A stretch of DNA of 64,000 nucleotides from Xenophilus sp. AP218F. Its GTDB lineage: Bacteria > Pseudomonadota > Gammaproteobacteria > Burkholderiales > Chromobacteriaceae. The stretch's first letter is position 1. Each line of letters opens with the position of its first letter. The stretch spans positions 310,001 through 374,000 of the forward strand of contig NJIE01000003.1 in assembly GCA_002213445.1 (NCBI GenBank), written 5' to 3'. Under the pieces are notes generated by a model. That model searched no databases. It was not told where the DNA came from and was given only the letters and a program-made list of their open reading frames with translations. This document shows, piece after piece, positions 35,455-43,341 of the stretch. The position numbers and the translations under genes were made by a program.

Positions 35455-37011
35455 ATGTTCAGCACTTCGCAGCTTGCCAATCGGGCCGCCGTGCCCACCG
35501 CCGCCGATCTCGAATCCAGCGAATTCCTCGCCCCGCCGCCTCCCGCCAGCCTGTTCCAGGGGTGCGACAGCGTCAACGGCTACGGCGTTTCCACCGCGGT
35601 GGAGGGCAGCCTCGCCACCAACGGCGGCTCCAGCCAGGTGTTCTACCAGATCGCCCTGGACGCCCAAAGCCTGTATCAGGCGCTGGACATCTCGCAGTCG
35701 ATCTCGGTCGGCTTCGGTCCGTTGGGCAACGTCAGCGAGAAAAGCGAATTCGTGCAACAGCTGAGCCTGACCACCTACAGCGTCAACATCGTGGTGCACG
35801 CCCGCCACGTCAAAGGCACCGACACCGCCACCGCCTTCCGCCTCAAGTCCGGCATCCAGCCGCCGCAAGGCAACGAGCAGCTGCGCGATTTCTTCCGCAG
35901 CTACGGCGATTCCTTCATTTCCGCCATCACCATCGGCGCCGAGTACTACGCGGTCTACACCTATTACGCGCAAAGCCAGACCGAGCGCGACAGCGTCACC
36001 GCCGAGCTGCAAGCCAACGGCATTTTCGAGTTCGGCAGCGTCAGCAGCGATTTCCAGGCCAAGTTGGACCGCGTCACCCAGAGCACCAAGGTGCGCATCT
36101 CGTTCAACCAGAATGTGTCCGGCATCGCCAATCCCAAACTGCCGACGCCGAACAATCTGGTGCAATACGCGCTGGACTTCCCCAGCCTGCCGATAGACGC
36201 GCCGGCCATCCTGTCCTTCTCCAGCACCGGCTACGAACACGTGCCCGGCATCGGCAGTTTCGAGCCCATCGTCAGCAACCGCGTCTTTCTCACCGGCCCG
36301 CAAGGCGACAGCGGCCTGTCGCAAGACCTGGTCAAAGAGCAGCAATTGATCAACCAGATAAACTGGCTGAAATCGATTTACGCTTTCTATCAGAATTTCA
36401 ACGACCCCAAGGTCAACGACGTCAGCCGCGAAGCGCAAAGCGACCTGCAGGCGCTCAACGACCAGTTCCTGCGCTATGTCAACGACCCGACCGCCTCGCT
36501 CAGCCGCCCGCCGCTGCCCTCGCTGCGGGAAGGCTCGCCCAAGCTCGCGTATCAGATCGCCTACTCGCCGCAGCAAGGCGGCGACGGCGGCGGGCCGTTC
36601 GACGACGTCGACATCACCACCTACCTGCAAAACCAGACCTATATCGCCAGCCTGCAGTTGCGCAGCGGCGGCTACGTCGACGCCCTGATCGTCAACTACC
36701 AGTCCAAGACCACCGGCGCCAGCTGGAGCGATTACCACGGCGGCGGCGGCGGCGGCCTGAGCCAGACGCTGACGCTGTTGCCCGGCCAGTTCGTCAACCG
36801 GCTGTGGGGCCGCTCCGGCGGCTACGTCGACCAGCTCAATCTGGCCATCAGCGATGGCCGCAGCGTGGGCGGCGGCGGCAATGGCGGCGGCGCGTTCGAT
36901 TGGCGCGCGCCGCAAGGCAGCGTCGTGCTCGGCTTCCGCGGCCGCAGCGGCAAGTATCTGGATCAGGTCAGCGCCGTCTACGCCACGCTGCAAGCCGCCA
37001 GCTGGGTTTAA
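35455..37011 (+). CDS. MACPF-domain protein with C-terminal beta-prism, putative pore-forming toxin
   Basis: A 518-residue protein with no signal peptide. Residues about 70-300 look like a MACPF domain; YGDSF followed six residues later by GA (residues 150-162) fits the MACPF signature Y-G-T-H-F-X6-G-G with conservative changes. Residues about 365-518 form a Gly-rich domain with three repeats, RSGGYVDA (403), RSGGYVDQ (453) and RSGKYLDQ (497), as expected for a three-fold beta-prism (jacalin-like) fold. The same two-domain plan occurs in Photorhabdus Plu-MACPF and in the Chromobacterium GNIP insecticidal proteins. The ATG at 35455 has GAGGAG 8 nt upstream. How the protein leaves the cell is unknown. 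Function is inferred from architecture. Confidence 0.75.
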   Translation: MFSTSQLANRAAVPTAADLESSEFLAPPPPASLFQGCDSVNGYGVSTAVEGSLATNGGSSQVFYQIALDAQSLYQALDISQSISVGFGPLGNVSEKSEFVQQLSLTTYSVNIVVHARHVKGTDTATAFRLKSGIQPPQGNEQLRDFFRSYGDSFISAITIGAEYYAVYTYYAQSQTERDSVTAELQANGIFEFGSVSSDFQAKLDRVTQSTKVRISFNQNVSGIANPKLPTPNNLVQYALDFPSLPIDAPAILSFSSTGYEHVPGIGSFEPIVSNRVFLTGPQGDSGLSQDLVKEQQLINQINWLKSIYAFYQNFNDPKVNDVSREAQSDLQALNDQFLRYVNDPTASLSRPPLPSLREGSPKLAYQIAYSPQQGGDGGGPFDDVDITTYLQNQTYIASLQLRSGGYVDALIVNYQSKTTGASWSDYHGGGGGGLSQTLTLLPGQFVNRLWGRSGGYVDQLNLAISDGRSVGGGGNGGGAFDWRAPQGSVVLGFRGRSGKYLDQVSAVYATLQAASWV

Positions 37012-37041
37012 GCGCAGTTCCCGGGGGAAGTCATCCGCTTG

Positions 37042-37072
37042 GGCCGCCGCTTGCGCGGCGGCCGCTTTTTTT
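37042..37072 (+). terminator. Rho-independent terminator of the MACPF gene
   Basis: GGCCGCCGC/GCGGCGGCC 9-bp stem, TTGC loop, GC then T7. The T run overlaps the stop codon of the convergent transporter gene. Confidence 0.88.
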
Positions 37073-38393
37073 ATAGGTTTTTCAGCAAGATCACGGTAAT
37101 CCCGCCCGGCGCCAGCAGCCGGCAGCTCCATTTCAGCGCGGCCAGCGCCGCGCCCTGCAAGCCGCAATGGCTGCCGATCAGCGGCCAGACGCGCCAGCCG
37201 GCGAACAGCGCCACGCCGATGCCGCCCAGCGGCATCATCAGGTTGGAAACGCTGTAATCCATCAGCTCGAACACCGTCTTGCCGAACAGTCTGGCCTCGG
37301 CCCAGGGGCCGAAGGACAGCGAGGCCGGCACGCCGCACACCAGCACCGCCAGCGACAGGCACAGGATCACCGGCTTGCGCCGCCAGCCGAACTCATCCAT
37401 GAACAGCGTGGCGATCAACTCCAGGATCGACACCGACGACGTCAGCGCCGCCACCGCCAGCAAGGCGAAGAAGGCGACGGCGAAAGCCTGGCCGAAGGGC
37501 AGGCTGGCGAACACCACCGGCATGGTCATGAAAGTCAGGCCGGGGCCTGCCGCCGGATCAAGATGAAAGGCGAACAGCGCCGGGAAGATCATCAGGCCGG
37601 CCAGCAGGGCCACGCAGGTGGACAGCAGCACCACCCACAGCGCCGAATGCAGCACCGGCGTCTCGCGCTTGACGTAGGAGCCGTAGGCGATCATCCCGCC
37701 GGTGCCGAGCGACAACGAGAAAAACGCCAGGCCCAGGGCGTCCACCACCATCGCCGCGCTCACCTTGGAAAAATCCGGCGCGAGGAAAGCCAGCACGCCG
37801 GCCCAGGCGCCGGGCAGCGTCAGCGAGCGGGCTATCAGCAGCAGCATGATCAGGAACAGCGCCGGCATCAGCAGCTTGCCGGCGCGCTCGATGCCCTTCT
37901 CCACGCCGCCCATCACGATCAGCAGGGTGGCCAGCACGAAGCCGGCCAGGCTCAGCAGCGGCCACCACGGATGGCCGACATAATCCTGGAAGATCCGGGT
38001 CAGCGCGCCGCCGTCGGTGGTCAGGATGCGGCCGTCCACCGCCAGCGCGAGGTAGCCCAGCGTCCAGCCGCCCACCACGCTGTAAAAGCTGCACAGCACG
38101 AAGCCGGCGAAGATGCCCATCAGGCCGATCAGCGGCCAGGCGCCGCCGGCCAGCTGGCGGAACATGCCCACCGGACCGCGCTGCGCCTGTCGGCCGAGGG
38201 CGAACTCCACCACCATCTGGGCCAGGCCCAGAGTGAAGCTGAACAGCAGGAACAGCAGCAGGAAAGCGCCCCCGCCGTTCTGGGCGGCGACGTAGGGGAA
38301 TTTCCAGATGGCGCCGAGGCCGATGGCGGAGCCGGCGGCGGCGAGAACGAAACCGAGTTTGGAACCCCAACCGGGGCGGGTGCTACTGGACAT
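37071..38393 (-). CDS. NSS-family Na+-dependent amino acid transporter
   Basis: A 440-residue inner-membrane transporter of the neurotransmitter:sodium symporter family, with 11-12 hydrophobic segments; the size fits bacterial members such as Tyt1 (tyrosine), TnaT (tryptophan) and MhsT. The TM1 motif reads GSAIGLGAIWKFPY followed by NGGGAF. The Asn that helps bind sodium at this point in LeuT (GLGN) is Ala here. FSLSLGTGGMIAYGSY lies in the TM6-7 region. The ATG at 38393 has AAGGAA 6 nt upstream. It is preceded by a Tyr-rich leader peptide and a terminator/antiterminator pair, so the substrate is probably tyrosine or another aromatic amino acid. Confidence 0.9.
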   Translation of the reverse strand: MSSSTRPGWGSKLGFVLAAAGSAIGLGAIWKFPYVAAQNGGGAFLLLFLLFSFTLGLAQMVVEFALGRQAQRGPVGMFRQLAGGAWPLIGLMGIFAGFVLCSFYSVVGGWTLGYLALAVDGRILTTDGGALTRIFQDYVGHPWWPLLSLAGFVLATLLIVMGGVEKGIERAGKLLMPALFLIMLLLIARSLTLPGAWAGVLAFLAPDFSKVSAAMVVDALGLAFFSLSLGTGGMIAYGSYVKRETPVLHSALWVVLLSTCVALLAGLMIFPALFAFHLDPAAGPGLTFMTMPVVFASLPFGQAFAVAFFALLAVAALTSSVSILELIATLFMDEFGWRRKPVILCLSLAVLVCGVPASLSFGPWAEARLFGKTVFELMDYSVSNLMMPLGGIGVALFAGWRVWPLIGSHCGLQGAALAALKWSCRLLAPGGITVILLKNL

Positions 38394-38457
38394 GGCGTTT
38401 CCTTGCAATCACTGAAAGCGGGATCGCAGGGCGCGCAGCGGGACGGGCAGATACGAC

Positions 38458-38480
38458 AAGGCCGCCTCGCGGGCGGCCCT
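38458..38480 (-). terminator. attenuator hairpin before the NSS transporter gene
   Basis: On the minus strand AGGGCCGCC/GGCGGCCTT gives a 9-bp stem (one G-T pair) with a CGCGA loop, 65 nt before the transporter start. The T run is poor. Its left arm, with CC before it, can pair instead with GGCGGCCTGG (38523-38532) inside the leader peptide coding sequence, which would form an antiterminator. A second hairpin, TGAACC-GATAA-GGTTCA (38491-38507), includes the leader stop codon. Confidence 0.6.
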
Positions 38481-38504
38481 GGGATTTCGATGAACCTTAT
38501 CGGT

Positions 38505-38597
38505 TCAGATGAACGAAGCCCTCCAGGCCGCCGGGTGGCGTACCGGATAATAGTTGCCGTAATAGGCAAGGGCGAAGGTCGGGCTGGCATTCATCAT
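38505..38597 (-). CDS. Tyr-rich leader peptide, 30 residues
   Basis: A short ORF (begins MMNASPTFALA) with two Tyr pairs close together, YYGNYY at residues 12-17, plus two Phe and one Trp in the whole peptide. About 14 nt after the last Tyr codon begins GGCGGCCTGG, which is complementary to the left arm of the attenuator hairpin. Ribosome stalling at the Tyr codons would free this segment, block the hairpin and let transcription reach the NSS transporter gene; smooth translation to the stop would cover it. No good Shine-Dalgarno is visible; the predicted transcription start lies only a few bases upstream, so it may be leaderless. The mechanism is inferred. Confidence 0.55.
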   Translation of the reverse strand: MMNASPTFALAYYGNYYPVRHPAAWRASFI

Positions 38598-38606
38598 GGA
38601 ACGCTT

Positions 38607-38635
38607 ATCATGCTTGCCGCGCGCGCCGCTGTCAA
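38607..38635 (-). promoter_or_regulatory. promoter for leader peptide and NSS transporter
   Basis: On the minus strand TTGACA (38630-38635), 17-bp spacer, CATGAT (38607-38612). The predicted start falls about 7 nt after the -10, almost at the leader ATG (38597). Confidence 0.6.
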
Positions 38636-38783
38636 ACGCGGCCCGCCACGCCAAGAGCATGGCTGTGGAAATTTACAGATTTCTTTCGCATCAAATGCGC
38701 CCAAGTTCCGCCATCATGCGGATTCATCGTGGAAAAACCGCGCGGCCTGGACTTTGATGGATATATCGCCACGGAGAACCGCC

Positions 38784-39068
38784 ATGGAATTCGACGAAGT
38801 CAAACCGGAACATTTCATCACCCTGTCGCGCGACCCCTTCCCCCACATCCTGATCGACCGCGCCCTGATGCAGATCGCCGGCGGCGGGCCTGTCGCTTCG
38901 GACTTCCACAAGAAAGCGCTGGCCGCCGCGGGTTGGAAGCACCACAACCTGATTCCCTTCGGCAAGCATCCGAAAGACGCCGCCAAGGCCTACAACCGCA
39001 TCCGCGAAGCGCTGCGCGCCTGCCGGCAGGAACCGGAAGCCATCCTGGCCGCGCTGGAAGGGCCCTAA
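38784..39068 (+). CDS. hypothetical protein, 94 residues
   Basis: A small protein I do not recognise. It starts MEFDEVKPEHF, has a mixed helical composition, no signal peptide and no membrane segment, and contains GWKHHNLIPFGKHPKDAAKAYNR, which suggests a basic surface. GGAG lies 8-9 nt before the ATG. Codon use matches the neighbours. It lies between the transporter leader (divergent) and yqaA (convergent), which gives no hint of function. Confidence 0.65.
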   Translation: MEFDEVKPEHFITLSRDPFPHILIDRALMQIAGGGPVASDFHKKALAAAGWKHHNLIPFGKHPKDAAKAYNRIREALRACRQEPEAILAALEGP

Positions 39069-39076
39069 CCCCGCGC

Positions 39077-39493
39077 TCAGGCCGCCAGCGCCAATACCCC
39101 CCAGGCCAGCGCCAGATAACGCGCCGCCTTGCCCAGCGTCAGCCAGAGCAGGCAGGGCAACCAGGGCAGACGCAGCCAGCCGGCCGCCAGCGGAATGGCG
39201 TCGCCGATCAGCGGCACCCAGGACAGCAGCAGCACGGCGGGGCCGAAGCGCTCGAAGCCGCGCGCCAGCCGCGGCGACAGCTCTTTTCTGGGCGCGAGCC
39301 GCCCCAGCCACAGGCTGGTGACGCTGCCTGCGGTATTGGCGACGGTGGCGATCAGCAAGGCCGGCCACAGCCACTGCGGCCACTGGTACAGAAAGGCCGA
39401 CAAGGCCAGCTCGGAACTGCCGGGCAGGATGGTGGCCGAGGTGAACGCCGACAGAGCCAGCCCGCCCAGCGCCCAGGCGGCCGCCTCGCTCAT
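39077..39493 (-). CDS. YqaA-like membrane protein (VTT/DedA relative)
   Basis: A 138-residue integral membrane protein of the YqaA type, a small relative of the DedA/VTT family. About four hydrophobic segments are present, with SATILPGSSELAL near the N-terminus and the helical-hairpin region WVPLIGDAIPLAAGWLRLPW. VTT proteins scramble or transport lipids; the role of YqaA is unknown. Its ATG overlaps the cyaY stop by 4 nt (ATGA), so it is translationally coupled to cyaY. Confidence 0.87.
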   Translation of the reverse strand: MSEAAAWALGGLALSAFTSATILPGSSELALSAFLYQWPQWLWPALLIATVANTAGSVTSLWLGRLAPRKELSPRLARGFERFGPAVLLLSWVPLIGDAIPLAAGWLRLPWLPCLLWLTLGKAARYLALAWGVLALAA

Positions 39494-39807
39494 GCCGACA
39501 GCTCGAAGTCGTCGCCGCTGCCGTCGCGCACCGCCTGCCGCAGAGTGGCGAAGAACTCCGCGCCGTCGCGCGCCGCCAGCCAGCGGCCGTCGCGCAGCGA
39601 AAAATGGTAGCCGCCGCTCTTGGCCGCGATCCAGAGTTCCTGGTTGGCCCCATGGCGGTTGACCACCACCTTGCCGCCGTCGTCGAACTCGATTTCCAGC
39701 ACATTGCCCATGCGCAGGGTATCGACGTCGACGCCCTGATCGTCCAGCGCCTCCTCGATGCGGTTGAAGATGGCGTCGGTCAGCGTCAGAAATTCGCTCT
39801 CGGTCAT
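39490..39807 (-). CDS. cyaY: CyaY, bacterial frataxin
   Basis: A 105-residue iron-binding protein regulating iron-sulfur cluster assembly on IscS. The acidic first helix (TDAIFNRIEEALDD) and the sheet with NRHGANQELWIAAKSGGYHF are typical. The ATG at 39807 is preferred, with GGGAA upstream; 39819 is an alternative. Divergent to lptM, as in many proteobacteria. Confidence 0.94.
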   Translation of the reverse strand: MTESEFLTLTDAIFNRIEEALDDQGVDVDTLRMGNVLEIEFDDGGKVVVNRHGANQELWIAAKSGGYHFSLRDGRWLAARDGAEFFATLRQAVRDGSGDDFELSA

Positions 39808-39897
39808 TGCATTTCCCATGGTGAGACCGCCGGCGGCCAACACGCCCCGGCGCGGTTTTGTTAGTATCCTGATTTTGCCATATCGGATCGCTTCAGT

Positions 39898-40074
39898 ATG
39901 CGTACCCTGCTTGTCGTCGCCGGCCTGAGCCTGGCGTTGGCCGCCTGCGGCTATAAAGGCGCTCTGTATTTGCCCAAAGTTCCAGCCAAGACTCCGGCGG
40001 CTGCCCCGGCCAAAACCGACGCGTCCGCTCCGGCCGCCAACAGCGGGGCCCTGACGCCGCCGGCCGCGCGCTAA
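39898..40074 (+). CDS. lptM: LptM (YifL-like) small lipoprotein
   Basis: A 58-residue outer-membrane lipoprotein. The signal sequence ends in the lipobox LAAC (Cys17), followed by GYKGALYLP, which matches the conserved start CGxKGPLYLP of LptM. The tail is Ala/Pro-rich. In E. coli LptM helps the LPS translocon LptD mature. Divergence from cyaY is the classical arrangement; usually lysA follows, but here a HisC-like gene does. Confidence 0.85.
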   Translation: MRTLLVVAGLSLALAACGYKGALYLPKVPAKTPAAAPAKTDASAPAANSGALTPPAAR

Positions 40075-40196
40075 GACCGGGATGGCGCGGCGCGCGCCGG
40101 CGAAAGATCGCGAACAGGCGCTAAGTTTATCGCCAGAACATCGTTGGGAAGACTTGGCCTTGCGCCTGGAATCGGCGCAGACCTCGAGGAATCGCC

Positions 40197-41288
40197 ATGC
40201 CGCACTTTGCCCGCCATCTGGAACACCACAACATCCACAACCCTTTCCCCGGCATCGTCAAGCTGGAGCAGGCGCTGGGCCATCGCGTCGTCAGCCGGCT
40301 GGGCGCCAACGAAAGCCTGCCCAAGCCGAGTTCGCCGCTGCTGGCGCTGTTCGGCGACGCCCTGACCGAGGCGGCCCGCCTCTATCCCGACCCCTACGCG
40401 CTGGCGCTGCGCGAACGCGTCGCCCTGCTGCGCGGCGTGGAGACCGAGCAGGTGCTGTTCGACGCCGGCGCCGACAGCCTGATCCTGCTGGCGCTGCGCC
40501 TGGTGTGCAACGCCGGCGATGCCGTGGTCTGCAGCGCCGGCACCTATCCGACGTTCCGCTACTTCGCCGAAGGCGTCGGCTCGCGGGTGCTGGAAGTGCC
40601 CTACCAGCAACAGGCGGCCCAGTTGCGCCCCGACCTCAAGCGCCTGGCCGAAGTGGCCCGCGCCGAGCGCGCCGCGCTGCTCTATCTGGCCAATCCGGAC
40701 AACCCCACCGGCCATTACTGGGGCGCGGACGACATTCTCGCCCTGCGCAACGCGCTGCCGGCGCGCACCATGCTGCTGCTGGACGAGGCCTACATCGACT
40801 TCTGCGCCGGCGAAGACGCGCCGCCGCCCGGCGCGCTGCCGCAAACCCTGCGGCTGCGCACCCTGTCCAAGGCCTATGGCCTGGCCGGGCTGCGGGTGGG
40901 CTACGCGCTGGCCGAGCAGGCCATCATCGCCAAGGCCGACCAGATCCGCCCGCAATACGCGCTGTCCGGCCTCGCGCAGCTGGCGGCGAAAACCGTGCTG
41001 GACGACCCGGATTACGCGCCGGAACTGATCGCCGCCACCATCCAGCTGCGCGAGCGGCTGGCCGACGCGCTGCGCCACCGCGACCTGACGGTGCTGCCTT
41101 CGCACACCAACTTCGTCAGCGTCGCCTACGCCAACCCCGCCAGCAGCGAAGCCATCCAGCGCCGGCTGCTGGCCGACGGCATCGCCGTGCATCGCCCGCC
41201 GCATCCGGCGATGCGCCACCTGCTGCGCGTCACCGCCCAAAGCCAGGCGCTGTCGGCCAAGGTGCTGGACGCGCTGGCCGAAGGCTGA
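40197..41288 (+). CDS. hisC: histidinol-phosphate aminotransferase-like PLP enzyme
   Basis: A 363-residue class I/II aminotransferase. The PLP lysine lies in TLSKAYGLAGLRVGYAL; LANPDNPTG and LLLDEAYIDF are typical of HisC. Length is normal. It stands outside any his operon, so it could be a second HisC or act on another amino acid such as tyrosine or phenylalanine. GAGGA lies 7 nt before the ATG. A 16-nt gap separates it from the WYL regulator. Confidence 0.85.
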   Translation: MPHFARHLEHHNIHNPFPGIVKLEQALGHRVVSRLGANESLPKPSSPLLALFGDALTEAARLYPDPYALALRERVALLRGVETEQVLFDAGADSLILLALRLVCNAGDAVVCSAGTYPTFRYFAEGVGSRVLEVPYQQQAAQLRPDLKRLAEVARAERAALLYLANPDNPTGHYWGADDILALRNALPARTMLLLDEAYIDFCAGEDAPPPGALPQTLRLRTLSKAYGLAGLRVGYALAEQAIIAKADQIRPQYALSGLAQLAAKTVLDDPDYAPELIAATIQLRERLADALRHRDLTVLPSHTNFVSVAYANPASSEAIQRRLLADGIAVHRPPHPAMRHLLRVTAQSQALSAKVLDALAEG

Positions 41289-41304
41289 CGGGCCGGACAG
41301 CCGC

Positions 41305-42021
41305 ATGCGCCGCGCCGATCGCCTGATGCAAATCCTGTTGCTGCTGCGCGGCCGCCGCCGCACCACGGCGGCGCAGCTGGCCCGATGGCTGGAAGTCTCG
41401 CCGCGCACCGTCTACCGCGACATGGCCGACCTGATGGCCAGCGGCGCGCCGCTCAACGGCGAGGCGGGGGAAGGTTACTGGCTGGAAGCCGGCTTCGCGC
41501 CGCCGGCGGCGGCGTTTTCGCCCGACGAGCTGGCGGCGCTGGAGGCCGGGGCGCGGCTCCTGGCCGGTTGGGCCGACCCCGGGCTCGCCGCCGCGGCGCA
41601 ATCGGCGCTGGCGCGCATCCACGCGGTGCTCGGCTCCAGCGGCCTCGCGCCGGAACCGATCCACGCGCCGCAAGCGGGCCGCTACCCGCGCGAACGGCTG
41701 GCGCCGCTGCGCGCGGCCATTCTGGCCCGCCAGGACTTGCGGCTGGACTACCGCGACGCCGAGGGCGCGGCCAGCCGCCGGCTGTTCTTTCCGCTCGGCC
41801 TGTTTTTCTGGGGAGACCGCTGGGTGCTGGCCGGCTGGTGCGCGCTGCGCGGAGCTTACCGCAGCCTGCGGGTGGATAGGCTGCGGGACTGGCGGCCCGA
41901 CCCGGCGCCGTTTCCCCCCGGCATCAGCCTGGCCGCCTATCTCGCGGCCTCCGGCGCGCCGGAGGAGGCCTGCGACCGCTTGCTGCGCGCCGACGCCAAG
42001 CCCTGGCACGCCGAGCGCTGA
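41305..42021 (+). CDS. YafY-like HTH/WYL-domain regulator
   Basis: A 238-residue regulator. The N-terminal winged helix (about residues 4-58, with SPRTVYRDMADLM) is followed by a WYL-type domain (about 125-210) whose core reads GDRWVLAGWCALRGAYRSLRVDRL, where the usual WYL tripeptide is WVL. WYL proteins often sense nucleotides or DNA damage. The gene is 16 nt after hisC and convergent with pilR. Target genes are unknown. Confidence 0.86.
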   Translation: MRRADRLMQILLLLRGRRRTTAAQLARWLEVSPRTVYRDMADLMASGAPLNGEAGEGYWLEAGFAPPAAAFSPDELAALEAGARLLAGWADPGLAAAAQSALARIHAVLGSSGLAPEPIHAPQAGRYPRERLAPLRAAILARQDLRLDYRDAEGAASRRLFFPLGLFFWGDRWVLAGWCALRGAYRSLRVDRLRDWRPDPAPFPPGISLAAYLAASGAPEEACDRLLRADAKPWHAER

Positions 42022-42024
42022 CGC

Positions 42025-43341
42025 TTATTTCACCCCCAGCCGCTCCATCCGGTAGCGCAGCGAGCGGAAAGTGACGCCCAGCCGCCTGGCCGCCTGGGTG
42101 CGGTTGTAGCGGGTAGCCTCCAGCGCCTTGACGATGGCCTCGCGCTCCAGCCTGTCCAGATAGTCCTGCAACGGCTCGCAGCCGTCCGGCGTCGGCGCGC
42201 CTTCGGCGCCGGGCTGCAGCCGCAGTTCGTCCGCCTCCACCAGCTGGCCGCCAGAGAGCGCCACCGCCCGCTCCAGAATATTCTCCAGCTCGCGGAAGTT
42301 GCCGGGATAATGGTAGGCCAGCAGCGCCTCGCGCGCGGCGGCGCTGAGCCGGCGCGGCTGTTCCGGCGGCGAAAACCTCGCCAGCAGCCGCTCGGCGAAA
42401 CGCGGAATGTCCTCGCGCAGCTCGCGCAAGGGCGGCATGCGCAAGGGCAGCACGTTGAGACGGTAGTAAAGATCCTGGCGGAACAGGCCGGCCTCGACCC
42501 GCGCCGCCAGGTCCTGATGGGTGGCGCAGATGATGCGGACGTCCACCGCCTCCTCCTGCGCCGCGCCCAGCTTGCGCACCCGCTTCTCCTGGATGGCCCG
42601 CAGCAGCTTGACCTGCATCGCCAGCGGCAGGTCCGCCACCTCGTCCAGAAACAGCGTGCCGCCCTGCGCCAGCTGGAAGAAGCCGTCGCGCTCGGCGTCG
42701 GCGCCGGTGAACGCGCCTTTGCGGTAGCCGAAAAACTCGCTCTCCATCAGCGTTTCCGGAATCGCCCCGCAGTTGACGGCGACGAAAGCGCGTTCGGCGC
42801 GCGGCCCCTGTTCGTGGATCAGCCGCGCCGCCTGCTCCTTGCCGGTGCCAGATTCGCCGCTGATGTACACCGCCGCCTGGCTGCGCGCCAGTTTGGCGAC
42901 CAGCCCCAGCACGTCGCGCATCGCCGGCGACTCGCCCTCCAGCCGCGCCGCGCCGGCCGGGCGCTTGCCGTCCACTTTCAGCGCCGAGCCGACCAGGCTG
43001 CGCAATTGCGCCAGGCTGACCGGTTTTTGCAGGTAGTCGAACGCGCCGGCCTTCATCGCCAGCACCGCGTTGTCGGTATTGCCGTAGGCGGTGATCACGG
43101 CGATGGGCGTATCCAAGCCCTGCTCGGCGACGAAACGCACCACCTCCAGCCCCTCGCCGTCCGGCAGCCGCATGTCGGTGAGCGCCAGATCGAAGGCTCC
43201 GGCGGCAAGGCAGGCGCGCGCCTCGGCCACGCTGCCGGCGCACACCGGCTGCAGGCCCATCTTGCGCAAGGTCAGCTCCAGCAACTCGCGGATGTCCGGC
43301 TCATCGTCCACCACCAGCACCCGCAAAACAGATTCAGTCAT
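42025..43341 (-). CDS. pilR: PilR, sigma-54-dependent response regulator
   Basis: A 438-residue NtrC-family regulator. The receiver domain (about residues 6-120) has Asp56 (LALTDMRLP); the AAA+ domain (about 135-360) has Walker A GESGTGKE and the sigma-54 contact loop GAFTGA; the C-terminal Fis-type HTH ends the protein (ATRYNRTQAARRLGVTFRSL). In type IV-piliated bacteria PilR activates pilA with RpoN. It overlaps pilS by 8 nt. No pil structural gene is in this window. Confidence 0.92.
   Translation of the reverse strand: MTESVLRVLVVDDEPDIRELLELTLRKMGLQPVCAGSVAEARACLAAGAFDLALTDMRLPDGEGLEVVRFVAEQGLDTPIAVITAYGNTDNAVLAMKAGAFDYLQKPVSLAQLRSLVGSALKVDGKRPAGAARLEGESPAMRDVLGLVAKLARSQAAVYISGESGTGKEQAARLIHEQGPRAERAFVAVNCGAIPETLMESEFFGYRKGAFTGADAERDGFFQLAQGGTLFLDEVADLPLAMQVKLLRAIQEKRVRKLGAAQEEAVDVRIICATHQDLAARVEAGLFRQDLYYRLNVLPLRMPPLRELREDIPRFAERLLARFSPPEQPRRLSAAAREALLAYHYPGNFRELENILERAVALSGGQLVEADELRLQPGAEGAPTPDGCEPLQDYLDRLEREAIVKALEATRYNRTQAARRLGVTFRSLRYRMERLGVK

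Noticed and set aside
36744-36762. Short GGC repeat in the MACPF gene as a phase-variation tract
   Set aside because: The repeats are in-frame Gly codons in a Gly-rich loop; loss or gain of a unit would not shift the frame.
38663-38678. CTGTGGAAATTTACAG as a CviR box before the 94-residue hypothetical gene
   Set aside because: The outer CTG/CAG fit but the inner CC/GG pairs are missing, so four of ten fixed positions fail.
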